A stretch of DNA of 64,000 bases from Flavobacteriaceae bacterium GF1 (GCA_009797885.1 WNKP01000001.1:682001-746000), one strand, 5' to 3'; positions 36,548 through 46,786 are shown, counted from the stretch's first letter. Notes: generated from the letters alone by a model not told the origin. Made by a program: numbers and translations.

Positions 36548-37135
36548 TTACGCCAGGGCCTTGGCTATCAAATCGGCACCCCTGTCGGAGAAATCCAGTT
36601 GTAAGGCAGATTGTTGCCCTTTCCCGGACATCTTTTTCCAGGTCTTTTGTAGTATGGAAATGATTTTATCATCATCGTGTTTTACCAAAAAAGGCTCGTA
36701 ATAGTATTTTAGGAAAACCAAACATATCACGTCTTCCAGGGTTTGGGTTTCTTCATCCCTCTTTAATTTCTTTTTGAGCAATAGGAAGGTGACCCGATCG
36801 ATCAGCTGCTTTTCATAACCTATCTTGGCCAAAATGCTACTGGCTTTTTGGGCATGGAATTTTTTCAGTTCCTGTCGCCACTGCAAATAGCCTACCCGAT
36901 TCATCTCGTACGACTCCCGGGGAATTTCCCAGCGGCAAATATGTTGACAACGGGCGGTGAGCTGCAAAGCTTCCGACGCTCCTGGTTCAAATTCGTTGAG
37001 CACTGCGGTCATCCGTTGGGCATAAAGCAATTCCTTGGGATAGGTTTTCCCTTCAAATACTTCGGTGTTTGGGTCTTTGGCATTGGCCGCATCAAAAAAT
37101 TCAAATGCCTTGCTCAGTTTTTGGGAAGCCTCCAT
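36548..37135 (-). CDS. DUF4202 protein
   Basis: 195 aa, no signal peptide or membrane helix. The sequence fits the DUF4202 family: FEFFDAANAKDP at the start, YAQRMTAVLNEFEPGASEALQLTARCQHICRWE in the middle (His/Cys/Glu-rich, possibly metal-binding, HD-like) and LEDVICLVFLKYYYEPF later. The biochemical role is unknown. The family recurs in nitrate/nitrite assimilation clusters, as here, between nirD and the sensor kinase gene with spacings of 15 and 9 bp, so it is probably an accessory or regulatory enzyme of the pathway. Confidence 0.85.
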   Translation of the reverse strand: MEASQKLSKAFEFFDAANAKDPNTEVFEGKTYPKELLYAQRMTAVLNEFEPGASEALQLTARCQHICRWEIPRESYEMNRVGYLQWRQELKKFHAQKASSILAKIGYEKQLIDRVTFLLLKKKLKRDEETQTLEDVICLVFLKYYYEPFLVKHDDDKIISILQKTWKKMSGKGQQSALQLDFSDRGADLIAKALA

Positions 37136-37150
37136 GACAAGGGTTTTTCT

Positions 37151-37528
37151 TTATTCCGAAAAACCAAGATACACAAATCCGTCCTCAATTTTTATGGGAT
37201 AGGTCGCAATCGCTGGCAAGTCCCCATTCAGATTTTCCCCACTCTCCAATGAGAATGTTTTTTTGTGCAATGGGCAGGCCACTTTGGCAATACCATCGGC
37301 ATCACCGATCATTCCTCGGGAAAGTACCATTTCCATTTTATGGGGGCATAGATTTTGACAGGCGTACCAAACATTTTTTCGCACAAAATTAAAGATGGCT
37401 ATTTGTTTGTCCTTGTATTTCACACACGCTCCGCCGTTCTCCGGAATGCTTTTAACGGTACATGCCTTGAACCATGTGGTCACTGCGCTTGTATCCGTAC
37501 TTTGGTAGGTTGCTAACACTGCTTCCAT
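37151..37528 (-). CDS. nirD: Nitrite reductase small subunit (NirD), Rieske type
   Basis: 125 aa from the ATG at 37528 (MEAVLATYQ), which lies just after the nirB stop; the frame continues upstream into nirB but that part is unrelated. The NirD Rieske-like domain here keeps a full Rieske pair, CPH (in CQNLCPHKM) and CPLH, so it can hold a [2Fe-2S] cluster; the E. coli NirD lacks these ligands. It would pass electrons to or stabilise the siroheme subunit NirB. Second gene of the nirB operon. Confidence 0.92.
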   Translation of the reverse strand: MEAVLATYQSTDTSAVTTWFKACTVKSIPENGGACVKYKDKQIAIFNFVRKNVWYACQNLCPHKMEMVLSRGMIGDADGIAKVACPLHKKTFSLESGENLNGDLPAIATYPIKIEDGFVYLGFSE

Positions 37529-37538
37529 TTTTATCGTT

Positions 37539-40058
37539 TTAAGTGGCCCAGGCTTCGGGCATTTTTTGTTCGCGCATGGGCACAAAAACCATATTGTCAT
37601 CACGATCTTCGGTATTCACAAAATGCTGAAAACGTTTCCTGATCTCGTCATTTTCCACGGCTTGCTTCCACTCACATTCGTAGCGGTCGACCAAGGCCTG
37701 CATTTGCAATTCCAGTTCATCCCCAAGACGTAGACTGTCTTCGACCACAATCCGCTTTAATTGCTCAATACCGCCCTCAAGCTTTTCCAACCAGGCTGCG
37801 GTTCGCATTAAGGGTGCCGCGGTACGGATATAGTACATTAGAAAACGATCTAGGTATTTGATTACCGTTTTATTGTCTATTTGTTCTGCCAGCAACAACG
37901 CGTGCTTGGGTTTTGCGCCACCATTTCCACATACATAAAGGTTCCACCCCCCTTCCACGGCGATAACGCCAAAATCCTTACCACGGGCTTCGGCACATTC
38001 ACGGATGCAACCGGAGACCCCGCCTTTTAATTTATGGGGTGAACGAAGCCCCTTATAACGTTCTTCCAATTCGATGGCAAAGCTGACACTTTCATCCATT
38101 CCGTAGCGGCACCAGGTAGATCCCACACAACTTTTTACGGTTCGTAAGGCCTTGCCATAAGCGTGGCCGCTTTCGAAGCCCGCCGCAATCAATTCTTGCC
38201 AAATCGCGGGGAGGTCATTCAGTTCGGCCCCAAATAAATCAATACGTTGCCCCCCCGTAATTTTGGTGTAGAGGTCGTATTTTTTAGCGACCTGTCCCAG
38301 GACAATTAACTTTTCGGGCGTAATCTCCCCACCAGGAATCCTGGGTACTACGGAATAGGATCCGTTTCGTTGAATATTGGCCAAAAAGCGGTCGTTTGAA
38401 TCTTGGATTACCGCTTCCTTGTTGGCGGTATCGTTATAAATTGTTGCAAAGATAGAGGCCAGGGCAGGTTTACAAACCTCGCATCCATCCCCTTTTCCAA
38501 CGGTATCCAAGGCTTCGTCATAAGAAGTAATACCCTTGACCCTCACTATATCGTACAACTCCGCTCGGGTATATTGAAAGTGTTCACAGATGACCTCCTT
38601 AACCACTTTTCCCATCGATTTTAAGGTCTCATTGACCAAATCCACCACCATTGGCTTACAGCCACCACAGCCGGTAGTTGCTTTGGTACAGGAAACAATG
38701 TCCTTTAATGTGCTGCTTTCCTCATTTAGAAGGGAATTGCAAATGTCGCCTTTAGAGACACTTTCGCATGAGCAAATTTGGGCAGTATCGGGCAAATCCA
38801 TGGCACTGCCAAAGGCAGCACCCCCTTCACCACGTGCACCTACGACCAATTCTTCGGCATTTTCAGGCAGTGCCATCCCATTCAGGTACATTTGGTGCAG
38901 CATATTGTAGTCTCCGGCATCCCCAACCAAAATTCCTCCCAATAAGGTTTTCCCGTCATGACTTACGTTGATACGCTTGTACAATCGTTTTGTTTTATTC
39001 TCAAAAATGATGGAATGGCCCTTATCCGCTGGCATAAATGGGCTTCCAAAGCTGGCCACATCAACCCCGATCAATTTTAGTTTGGTGGACATATCAATGT
39101 CGTTGGCCATAACCTCATCGGTGTTGCCCATTATTTGATTGGCCGCAACCTTGGCCATATCATAACCAGGGGCCACCAGACCATAGATCATTTGGTTGTA
39201 GAGTGCCACTTCGCCAATGGCATAAATGGAGGGGTCCGAGGTCTGCATTTTGTGGTTCACAACAATGCCCCCACGTGTTCCCGTTGCCAAACCACAGGTT
39301 TTGGCAAGTTCGTCCCTGGGGCGAATTCCCGCCGAAATGATGAGCATGTCCACATCCAGTTTGTCATCCTCGCCAAACTCCATACCGGTAATGGCCCCAT
39401 TGCCCAAAATTTGGTTGGTGGTTTTACTAAGGTGGATATGGATGCCCAGGGACTCCAAGGTCAATTGTAGTACTTTACTACTTCGGGCATCCAATTGACG
39501 GGGCATAAGCTTGGGGGCAAATTCCACAACATGCGGCTCCAGACCCATGTCCATGACCGCTTTTCCAGCTTCAAGTCCCAGTAGGCCCCCTCCAAGGATA
39601 GCGGCTTTTCCATTGGATTTTTTGTCCTTTATTTTTTCGGCATAGGCCATCATACCTTCCAGGTCCTCAATGGTTCGATAAACAAAAACACCATCTTTTT
39701 CAACGCCCTGTATGGGCGGCACAAAGGGTGCAGAACCTGTAGCGAGGACTAATTGGTCATAGGTATGGGTTTCGCCAGATTTGGTTTGGACGGTCTTATT
39801 TTCCTTATCAATATCGCTGACATACTGGTTGGTAATCAACGCAATCCCATTGTCGCTGTACCACGAGGCCGGGGCAAGTTCCAACGACCCAGCATCCCGA
39901 TTTTCAAAATAGGCACTTAAATGAACCCTATCGTATGCGGGCCGCGGTTCTTCACCAAATACAGTGATGTCCAGTGCCCCCGGCTTGGCAAGGCCTACCA
40001 ATTTCTCACAGAACTTGTACCCCACCATTCCATTTCCAATGACTACTATTCGTTGCAT
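37539..40058 (-). CDS. nirB: Assimilatory nitrite reductase large subunit (NirB)
   Basis: 839 aa from the ATG at 40058 (MQRIVVIGNGMVG). Domains in order: FAD/NAD(P)H-binding reductase (about 1-400), BFD-like [2Fe-2S] domain with CSC...CTKATTGCGGC (about 425-475) and a second short Cys pair CEVC near 527, two nitrite/sulfite reductase half-domains, and the siroheme-[4Fe-4S] ligands CVGSTWC (near 643) and CIREC (near 685). It reduces nitrite to ammonium with NAD(P)H. First gene of the minus arm, with a TACGTAT-type inverted repeat 25-40 bp before the start codon. Confidence 0.96.
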   Translation of the reverse strand: MQRIVVIGNGMVGYKFCEKLVGLAKPGALDITVFGEEPRPAYDRVHLSAYFENRDAGSLELAPASWYSDNGIALITNQYVSDIDKENKTVQTKSGETHTYDQLVLATGSAPFVPPIQGVEKDGVFVYRTIEDLEGMMAYAEKIKDKKSNGKAAILGGGLLGLEAGKAVMDMGLEPHVVEFAPKLMPRQLDARSSKVLQLTLESLGIHIHLSKTTNQILGNGAITGMEFGEDDKLDVDMLIISAGIRPRDELAKTCGLATGTRGGIVVNHKMQTSDPSIYAIGEVALYNQMIYGLVAPGYDMAKVAANQIMGNTDEVMANDIDMSTKLKLIGVDVASFGSPFMPADKGHSIIFENKTKRLYKRINVSHDGKTLLGGILVGDAGDYNMLHQMYLNGMALPENAEELVVGARGEGGAAFGSAMDLPDTAQICSCESVSKGDICNSLLNEESSTLKDIVSCTKATTGCGGCKPMVVDLVNETLKSMGKVVKEVICEHFQYTRAELYDIVRVKGITSYDEALDTVGKGDGCEVCKPALASIFATIYNDTANKEAVIQDSNDRFLANIQRNGSYSVVPRIPGGEITPEKLIVLGQVAKKYDLYTKITGGQRIDLFGAELNDLPAIWQELIAAGFESGHAYGKALRTVKSCVGSTWCRYGMDESVSFAIELEERYKGLRSPHKLKGGVSGCIRECAEARGKDFGVIAVEGGWNLYVCGNGGAKPKHALLLAEQIDNKTVIKYLDRFLMYYIRTAAPLMRTAAWLEKLEGGIEQLKRIVVEDSLRLGDELELQMQALVDRYECEWKQAVENDEIRKRFQHFVNTEDRDDNMVFVPMREQKMPEAWAT

Positions 40059-40082
40059 TGCTTCGATTTTAAAAAGCAATAT

Positions 40083-40098
40083 TACGTATTAATACTTA
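40083..40098. promoter_or_regulatory. Putative NarL-type operator in the nirB/cobA intergenic region
   Basis: TACGTAT, two-base spacer TA, ATACTTA: a 7-2-7 inverted repeat with one mismatch. A further TACGTAT half-site is at 40126-40132 on the cobA side. Similar repeats lie upstream of the nrt genes and nasA. Confidence 0.55.
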
Positions 40099-40170
40099 TT
40101 TTTTATATGATTATATCAAAATAATTACGTATCCTTGTTGCGGTTTTGGCAAATCCCCCTCTATTTGATC

Positions 40171-40950
40171 ATGAAGTCTAAAACGGATATACAGAAAAAA
40201 GTAACTTTGGTAGGAGCCGGCCCTGGTCGTGAAGACCTTATAACCATTGCAGGCTTGCGTGAAATTCAACAAGCCGATGTTATTTTATATGATGCATTGG
40301 TCAATCCAAAACTTTTGAATCATTCAAAACCGGGCGCACAACTCATATACGTAGGAAAACGTAGTGGAAAACACAGCATAACACAAGCTGAAATCCATAC
40401 GCTTTTATTGGAATGTGCGCTCAACCAAAATCGGGTAGTACGGTTAAAAGGAGGCGATCCTTTCGTTTTTGGAAGGGCTTCGGAAGAAATTGAATATTTG
40501 GAATCCTTCGGGATTTCGGTCGAGGTCATTCCTGGGGTCTCAAGTGCCATTTCGGTTCCGGGCGGTCAAGGCATCCCTTTGACCAAACGAGGGGTCAGTA
40601 CCAGCTTCTGGGTCATGACGGCCACTACCAAGGACGGTAACTTTTCCAAAGATCTGCAACTTGCTGCAAAATCCTCTGCAACCTTGGTGATTTTAATGGG
40701 CGTGCGAAAAATTCACCGAATCGCTGAATTGGTAAGGAGTTACCGGTCGGGGCTCACCCCAATTGCCCTAATTCAAAACGGAACACTTCCCAAGGAAAAC
40801 TGTATCACGGCCACATTGAATTCCACGGAAAAAGTATTTAAGACCATCGATGTAAGTCAACCCGGTATCCTGGTTATTGGAGATGTAGTGGCCGACCACG
40901 CCTCCTTCTATGATGAGGAAATCCAGCGGGTGTTGTATTCCTATTTATGA
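40171..40950 (+). CDS. cobA: Uroporphyrinogen-III C-methyltransferase (SUMT)
   Basis: 259 aa from the ATG at 40171 (MKSKTDIQKK); the TTG 12 codons upstream is not needed. Family blocks: VTLVGAGPGREDLITIAG, DVILYDALV, LKGGDPFVFGRASEEIE (the P-loop-like SAM site), VIPGVSSAISVPGGQGIPLTKRG-type region and LVILMG. It adds two methyl groups to uroporphyrinogen III, giving precorrin-2 for the Met8-like enzyme at 34081-34674 and so siroheme for NirB. Divergent from nirB with a shared regulatory region. Confidence 0.95.
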   Translation: MKSKTDIQKKVTLVGAGPGREDLITIAGLREIQQADVILYDALVNPKLLNHSKPGAQLIYVGKRSGKHSITQAEIHTLLLECALNQNRVVRLKGGDPFVFGRASEEIEYLESFGISVEVIPGVSSAISVPGGQGIPLTKRGVSTSFWVMTATTKDGNFSKDLQLAAKSSATLVILMGVRKIHRIAELVRSYRSGLTPIALIQNGTLPKENCITATLNSTEKVFKTIDVSQPGILVIGDVVADHASFYDEEIQRVLYSYL

Positions 40951-41116
40951 TAGGTTTTCTTGACCTGGTTAAAAGTCCTATCCTATTTTAAAAGTGCGTT
41001 TGTCAGCCTTCAACCCAAATTCCAATCCTTGAATAATTATCGATTTCACAATTCAAAGGGCAAAGAATTTTAGACTGCCCAAAATCACAGCAGTTATTTT
41101 TTACTTTCCCAAAAAC

Positions 41117-41131
41117 TACGTGTAATACGTA
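41117..41131. promoter_or_regulatory. Putative NarL-type operator upstream of the nrt operon
   Basis: TACGTGTAATACGTA, an inverted repeat of two 7-base half-sites with a 1-base spacer, 89-103 bp before the nrtA ATG; another TACGTAT lies at 41157-41163, in an A+T-rich promoter-like stretch. Confidence 0.5.
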
Positions 41132-41219
41132 ATTTATATTTTAATATAAGTATAAATACGTATGTATTATGTGTATGTTTGCTCCGTACTCAAGTATTCA
41201 CCTTTAAAAATATAGGACA

Positions 41220-42605
41220 ATGAAAACAACACTGACAAAAACCTTAGGCCTATGTGTTGCCTTACTACTTGTTGCCTGTGGAGGCAAACAGGCCAAAAAG
41301 AGTGAAGCAACCGCTCAGGCCGATATTCCAACGACTTCATTGGAAATTGAGAAGCCACAATTGACCTTCGGCTTTATCAAACTGACCGATATGGCCCCCC
41401 TGGCCATCGCCAAGGAAAAAGGGTTTTTTGAAGAGGAAGGCCTTTTTGTTTCCGTAGAAGCACAGTCGAACTGGAAAAATGTGTTGGATCGGGTTATTGA
41501 CGGTCAATTGGACGGTTCCCACATGCTGTCGGGTCAGCCTATTGCTGCGGGAGCGGGATTTGGTCGTCAGGCTGAACTGGTGACCCCATTTTCAATGGAT
41601 TTGAACGGTAACGGGATTACCGTTTCCAATGATGTATGGTCCAAAATGAAGCCCAACGTTCCCAAAAGTGCGGATGGCAAACCCATCCACCCTATCAAAG
41701 CAGACGCCCTTAAACCGGTAATCACCTCATACAAAAACAATGGAAAGCCCTTCAAAATGGGTATGGTATTTCCTGTTTCCACCCACAACTATGAGATCCG
41801 TTATTGGTTGGCAGCTGCCGGAATCCATCCGGGCATGTACACCGCCGATAATGTACAAGGACAAATCGATGCCGAAGTACTGCTATCTGTCACCCCGCCA
41901 CCACAAATGCCCGCCACATTGGAAGCGGGAACCATTTATGGCTACTGTGTAGGTGAACCCTGGAACCAACAAGCCGTATTCAAAGGAATTGGAGTACCCG
42001 TTACCACGAATTACGATATCTGGAAAAACAATCCTGAAAAGGTGTTTGTAATGACCAAAAAATTTGTGGATGAAAATCCGAATACGGCCATTGCGGTGAC
42101 CAAAGCTTTGATTAGGGCCGGCAAATGGTTGGACGAGCCGGGCAATCGTGCCGAAGCGGTAAAAATCCTTTCTATGCCCCAATATGTGGGTGCCGACGAA
42201 GTGGTCCTCGCAAATTCCATGACAGGGACTTTTGAATTTGAGAAAGGTGACAAGCGTTCCATGCCCGATTTCAATGTATTTTACAAGTACAATGCCACCT
42301 ATCCTTTTTATTCTGACGGCATTTGGTTTTTAACACAAATGCGCAGGTGGGGGCAAATTCCGGAAGCCAAACCCGCTTCTTGGTATGAAGAGACCATCAA
42401 GGATATCTACCGCCCGGACATCTGGAAAAAAGCGGCCCATATGCTGGTTACGGAAGGTCATATCCCTGCCAGTGATATTCCCGAAACCGATGGCTATAAA
42501 CCCGCCACTTCAGAATTCATTGATGGCAATACCTATGATGCCAAGGACCCCATTGGCTACATCAACAGTTTTGAAATAGGAAACAAAGACGATTCCTCTT
42601 TATAA
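41220..42605 (+). CDS. nrtA: Nitrate ABC transporter substrate-binding lipoprotein (NrtA/CmpA family)
   Basis: 461 aa. The signal peptide ends in a lipobox (LLVACGG), so it is membrane-tethered. The mature protein follows the NrtA/CmpA pattern: [36 protein letters not shown], the [23 protein letters not shown] block and [14 protein letters not shown], which are anion-binding regions of nitrate/bicarbonate receptors. First gene of an operon with a permease and two ATPases. Nitrate rather than bicarbonate is supported by the neighbours. Confidence 0.93.
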   Translation: MKTTLTKTLGLCVALLLVACGGKQAKKSEATAQADIPTTSLEIEKPQLTFGFIKLTDMAPLAIAKEKGFFEEEGLFVSVEAQSNWKNVLDRVIDGQLDGSHMLSGQPIAAGAGFGRQAELVTPFSMDLNGNGITVSNDVWSKMKPNVPKSADGKPIHPIKADALKPVITSYKNNGKPFKMGMVFPVSTHNYEIRYWLAAAGIHPGMYTADNVQGQIDAEVLLSVTPPPQMPATLEAGTIYGYCVGEPWNQQAVFKGIGVPVTTNYDIWKNNPEKVFVMTKKFVDENPNTAIAVTKALIRAGKWLDEPGNRAEAVKILSMPQYVGADEVVLANSMTGTFEFEKGDKRSMPDFNVFYKYNATYPFYSDGIWFLTQMRRWGQIPEAKPASWYEETIKDIYRPDIWKKAAHMLVTEGHIPASDIPETDGYKPATSEFIDGNTYDAKDPIGYINSFEIGNKDDSSL

Positions 42606-42626
42606 GAACCTTTTAAAGTTATACTC

Positions 42627-43733
42627 ATGAAGCAAAGTGTGGCCGTAAACAAATCCGAAGAATTAAAAGTGGCAGGAATGCTCAAAACACTCCTGTTCAA
42701 AATCAACTTTACCTTGCCAAGGTTGGATGGTAAAGGCCTGGCGCGCAACCTATTGATTCCCGTAGTATCCATAATCCTGTTCATTGTTTTATGGCATTTT
42801 GGGGCCAAGGCATTGTTCACTATTGAGGCCGATTACAAAATACAAAAAGCACTGACGGAACAAGGTCAGGTCGCAGCCGATCTAACGCAAGCCTGTATCG
42901 ACTCAGGAGACATTAGTTGTCAACCCAACACCTTGCCCTCACCTGCTCAAGTTTGGGCTTCGTTCAATACCCTGATTGCCGACCATAAGGTCATCAGTGC
43001 CGATAAATTGGCCTTTAGGGAAAAAACGGCGGCCATCAACGAGAAACGGATTGCCCAGGGTAAAGAGCCCATAACCTATACGGGGCGGCCCTCATTTGTA
43101 GACCAAATTTTCACCAGCCTCAAAACCGTATTTGCCGGTTTTGTACTGGCATTCCTGATCGCAGTGCCGATTGGGGTTATCATTGGATTGAGCAAAACGC
43201 TCCGAAATTCCTTCAATTGGTTGATCCAAATCTTCAAGCCGGTTTCCCCGGTGGTTTGGTTGCTTTTGGTATTCATGATCGTTAAGACCATGACCAAGGA
43301 CTCCAACCAGGACAGTGCTTTTATCATTTCGTTCATTAGTGTTGGTCTATGTGCCATGTGGGCGACTTTGGTCAATACTGCAATGGGGGTTTCCTCAGTG
43401 GACAAAGATTACATCAACGTGGCCAAAGTCTTGAAATTGGGCCCACTTCAAAAAGTATTCAAGGTGATTTTACCCTCCTCATTGCCCTTGATCTTTACCG
43501 GACTTCGAATCACATTATCCGTAGCGTGGATGGTCTTGATTGCCATTGAGCTTTTGGCCCAGAGTCCGGGATTGGGGTCTTTTGTTTGGGAGGAATTCCA
43601 AAATGGGGCCAATGATTCGAACTCGAAGATCATTGTTGCCATGTTCGTCATTGGCATCATCGGTTTCTTGTTGGACAGGATTATGCTCATTATCCAAAAT
43701 ACGGTGTCGTTCAATAAAAATGCAACTGCTTAA
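42627..43733 (+). CDS. nrtB: Nitrate ABC transporter permease (NrtB-like)
   Basis: 368 aa, longer than the roughly 275 aa of cyanobacterial NrtB. After a first helix (about 45-65) there is an extra segment of about 110 residues (about 68-175, with two Cys about 12 residues apart, CIDSGDISC) before the conserved BPD_transp_1 core of five or six helices (about 175-360), with the EAA loop in [26 protein letters not shown]. It forms the inner membrane channel with the two ATPases that follow 11 and 27 bp or so downstream. Confidence 0.92.
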   Translation: MKQSVAVNKSEELKVAGMLKTLLFKINFTLPRLDGKGLARNLLIPVVSIILFIVLWHFGAKALFTIEADYKIQKALTEQGQVAADLTQACIDSGDISCQPNTLPSPAQVWASFNTLIADHKVISADKLAFREKTAAINEKRIAQGKEPITYTGRPSFVDQIFTSLKTVFAGFVLAFLIAVPIGVIIGLSKTLRNSFNWLIQIFKPVSPVVWLLLVFMIVKTMTKDSNQDSAFIISFISVGLCAMWATLVNTAMGVSSVDKDYINVAKVLKLGPLQKVFKVILPSSLPLIFTGLRITLSVAWMVLIAIELLAQSPGLGSFVWEEFQNGANDSNSKIIVAMFVIGIIGFLLDRIMLIIQNTVSFNKNATA

Positions 43734-43744
43734 ACCCTGCAACC

Positions 43745-44584
43745 ATGGCGTATTTGGAACTAAAAAATGTAGCTAAGACCTACGGTGAAGGCACCACCAA
43801 AACCGAGGTGCTTACCGATATCAATTTAAGTATCGAAGAAGGCGAATTCGTGGCCATTGTAGGCTTCACGGGAAGCGGGAAGACCACCTTGGTCAACTTG
43901 ATCAATGGTCTTTTAAAGCCCACCCGCGGTGAAGTGCTTTTTAAAGGTGTGCCCGTAATGGACACCAGCCATGAACGAGGGGTCATTTTTCAGAATTATT
44001 CCCTGTTGCCATGGTTGAACGTAGGTCAAAATGTGGCTATGGCAGTAAGGGAGGCCTTCCCAAAAAGTAACAAAAAAGAGGTGAAGGCCAGGGTTGATGA
44101 ATATGTGAAAATGGTGAACCTTTATCCGGCCATCAACAAACGCCCCAAGGAACTGTCCGGTGGGATGCGCCAGCGTGTGGCCGTGGCCAGGGCATTGGCA
44201 ATGAATCCCGAAATGATCATCATGGATGAACCTTTGGGTGCGCTGGATGCGCTTACCCGGGGCAACCTGCAAGATGAGATTTTAAAGATTTGGAGCAAGG
44301 ACAAACGAACGGCACTTTTGATTACCAACGATGTGGATGAGGGCATTTATATGGCAGACCGTATTATTCCCCTCCGCCCAGGGCCAAACGCCACCTTAGG
44401 GCCCGAATTCAAAATCGATATTGAACGCCCAAGGGATAAAACCGAACTCAACGACAATCCAGAATATAAAAAGACACGTAACGCCATCATCGCATACCTC
44501 ATGGGCATTGGTGAAGAGCGCAAATCAGCATCAAAAAAGGTTTATACACTTCCCGATTTGAGTCCAAAAAGTTATGTGGCCTAA
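43745..44584 (+). CDS. Nitrate ABC transporter ATPase (NrtC-like, without receptor domain)
   Basis: 279 aa. Walker A is GFTGSGKTT, the signature [15 protein letters not shown], Walker [14 protein letters not shown]; the switch region reads [10 protein letters not shown], with Asn where His is usual. Cyanobacterial NrtC carries a fused receptor-like C-terminal domain; this protein lacks it and ends after a short tail ([20 protein letters not shown]). It is likely to pair with the next ATPase as a heterodimer on NrtB. Confidence 0.92.
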   Translation: MAYLELKNVAKTYGEGTTKTEVLTDINLSIEEGEFVAIVGFTGSGKTTLVNLINGLLKPTRGEVLFKGVPVMDTSHERGVIFQNYSLLPWLNVGQNVAMAVREAFPKSNKKEVKARVDEYVKMVNLYPAINKRPKELSGGMRQRVAVARALAMNPEMIIMDEPLGALDALTRGNLQDEILKIWSKDKRTALLITNDVDEGIYMADRIIPLRPGPNATLGPEFKIDIERPRDKTELNDNPEYKKTRNAIIAYLMGIGEERKSASKKVYTLPDLSPKSYVA

Positions 44585-44600
44585 TTCATAACCCAGCGAA

Positions 44601-45428
44601 ATGCAAGTAGAAGAAACAGTAGAAAAAAAGTATCACCAGAACGGCATATTCTATCCTTCGGAAAAAGTAATGCTGGATTTAAGGGATTTGAAAAAAATCT
44701 ATCCGACCCCAAAAGGTGATTATGTGGTTTTGGAGCATTTGAACCTTCAAATCCTCAAAGAGGAATTCGTGACCATCATTGGTCATTCGGGTTGCGGTAA
44801 AACCACCATGCTTTCCATGATTGCAGGCCTGAATGTGATTTCAGGAGGAAATATTTCCGTGTTGGGCAACCCCATTAAGGGGCCAGGACCTGACCGAGGG
44901 GTTATTTTTCAAGCGCCCAGCCTAATGCCATGGATGACGGCCCTGCAAAATGTGATGCTTGGGGTAAACCGGGTATTTCCACATGCAACCAAAGGGCAAC
45001 GAAAGGATATTGCCAAATACTATTTGCAAAAGGTAGGATTGGAATTGGCCTTCAATAAAAAAGCCGCCGAACTCTCACAGGGCGAACAACAACGGGTGGG
45101 CATCGCCAGGGCATTTGCCATAAAACCCAAAGTGCTTTTATTGGATGAACCTTTCGGCATGTTGGATTCCTTGACCCGAGGGGAGCTGCAGGATATCCTC
45201 ATTGAAATCTGGAACAAAGAAAAAATTACCGCGGTTATGATCACCCACGACGTTGACGAAGCCATTTTTCTGGCCGATCGCGTGGTGATGATGACCAGTG
45301 GTCCAAGGGCCAAAATTGGTGACGTCCTTGAAATTGCCTTTGAGCGCCCACGCTCCAGAAAAGCGGTTTTGGACCATGACGATTATTACAAATACAGAAA
45401 ACATCTCATTGATTTTCTAGAACATTAA
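44601..45428 (+). CDS. Nitrate ABC transporter ATPase (NrtD-like)
   Basis: 275 aa. Walker A is GHSGCGKTT, signature [15 protein letters not shown], Walker [14 protein letters not shown] and a normal switch His in MITHDVDEA. It contrasts with the partner ATPase upstream, whose switch residue is Asn, which suggests one active and one weakened ATP site in the heterodimer. The gene starts 16 bp after the previous stop. Confidence 0.92.
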   Translation: MQVEETVEKKYHQNGIFYPSEKVMLDLRDLKKIYPTPKGDYVVLEHLNLQILKEEFVTIIGHSGCGKTTMLSMIAGLNVISGGNISVLGNPIKGPGPDRGVIFQAPSLMPWMTALQNVMLGVNRVFPHATKGQRKDIAKYYLQKVGLELAFNKKAAELSQGEQQRVGIARAFAIKPKVLLLDEPFGMLDSLTRGELQDILIEIWNKEKITAVMITHDVDEAIFLADRVVMMTSGPRAKIGDVLEIAFERPRSRKAVLDHDDYYKYRKHLIDFLEH

Positions 45429-45466
45429 TCAATCAAAATATTTAATAACCACTAACTCATTTACCT

Positions 45467-46786
45467 ATGAAAAAGCAGTTTTTAATCCTAGGTCTGGTAT
45501 TTCTATTGGCCCAATCCCTAAAAGCACAGTTTACCCTAGATGCCCAGTTTAGGCCTAGGTCGGAGTATAGAAATGGCTTTCAATTTTTGCAGCAAGAAGG
45601 CGTCGATGCCGGTTTTGTGACCAATACCAGGGCAAGATTGGGTGCGAAATACAAAACGCCATCCTACGAGATTTACATCAATATCCAGGATGTTCAGATT
45701 TGGGGCGAAAATCCCCAGATCTTGCCCATTGACGCCAACAATTCCTTTGCACTTTTTGAAGCCTGGGGAGAACTGCAATTGGGCAAGGGATGGTCCACAA
45801 AACTGGGGCGACAAGTGCTATCGTATGATGACCAGCGTTATTTTGGTGGGTTGGATTGGGCACAGCAGGGCAGATATCACGATTTGGCCATGATCAAATA
45901 CCGCCAAGAAGGGTTTATGCTGGATTTTGGTGCGGCCTTCAATCAAGATCTGGACAACCAAGGTGGTCCCTTGTTTGGATTTAAAAATGCGGGTACTGAA
46001 TTCAACTCAGGCAATCCTTTTCAGTACAAGACCATGCAGCACCTCTATGCAAAGAAAGCGTTTGGAGAATTCAGTGCGAGCTTACTATTGGTCAATTTAG
46101 GTTTTCAACAAATTGACGCTACCACCGGTGATGTCAGCGATATCCGAAGTACGTTCACGGCTGGTACCCACCTGGCCTACAAAAAGGGGAAATTTGGGTT
46201 GGAAGGAAATGCCTTTCTACAAACCGGTGAGTTCTTGACCGGCATTGATATCGATGGGGCCTATTTGTTGGGATTGGAAGCATTCTACAAAATTAGTCCC
46301 AAAACCACCTTAGGCATTGGTGTTGAAACGATTAGTGGCGACGATACCTCAACCACCGATGCCACTGAAGCTTTTTTACCCCATTTTGGCACCAATCACA
46401 AATTCAACGGTTTTATGGACCATTTCTATGTGGGCAATTGGGTAAACCGTGTGGGGCTATTGGATATTCACGCCAGTGCTGTATTTAATTTGGGGCCAAA
46501 AACCACCTTGTTCGCCAAGTTTTTGAATTTCAGTGGGATGGAGGATACGCCCAACGGTGAAAGCAACTTGGGCAACGAACTCGATTTGGTGCTCACCCAA
46601 AAATTCAATGGTTTTGCCTTAAAGCTGGGCTATTCTCAATTGTTTGCCGCAGATGGTTTGGAAGAATTGGAAACCCAACGGTTGGGAGCTGCGGCGCCGG
46701 TTGATTTTAAAGGATCACAAAACTGGGCCTGGGCCATGCTCATCATTAAACCCACCTTATTTACCACGGCCAAAAAAGACCAGTAA
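45467..46786 (+). CDS. Alginate-export-type outer membrane barrel of the nitrate operon
   Basis: 439 aa. A signal peptide (about 1-20, ending LKAQ) and amphipathic strands throughout, with the family blocks FRPRSEYRNGF, GWSTKLGRQVLSYDDQRYFGG and a Phe/Leu-rich end. The alginate_exp family comprises anion-selective barrels, so a nitrate porin is plausible. It is 38 bp after the second ATPase gene and is followed by a strong terminator, so it closes the nrt operon. Paralogue of the barrel at 23057-24412. Confidence 0.85.
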   Translation: MKKQFLILGLVFLLAQSLKAQFTLDAQFRPRSEYRNGFQFLQQEGVDAGFVTNTRARLGAKYKTPSYEIYINIQDVQIWGENPQILPIDANNSFALFEAWGELQLGKGWSTKLGRQVLSYDDQRYFGGLDWAQQGRYHDLAMIKYRQEGFMLDFGAAFNQDLDNQGGPLFGFKNAGTEFNSGNPFQYKTMQHLYAKKAFGEFSASLLLVNLGFQQIDATTGDVSDIRSTFTAGTHLAYKKGKFGLEGNAFLQTGEFLTGIDIDGAYLLGLEAFYKISPKTTLGIGVETISGDDTSTTDATEAFLPHFGTNHKFNGFMDHFYVGNWVNRVGLLDIHASAVFNLGPKTTLFAKFLNFSGMEDTPNGESNLGNELDLVLTQKFNGFALKLGYSQLFAADGLEELETQRLGAAAPVDFKGSQNWAWAMLIIKPTLFTTAKKDQ

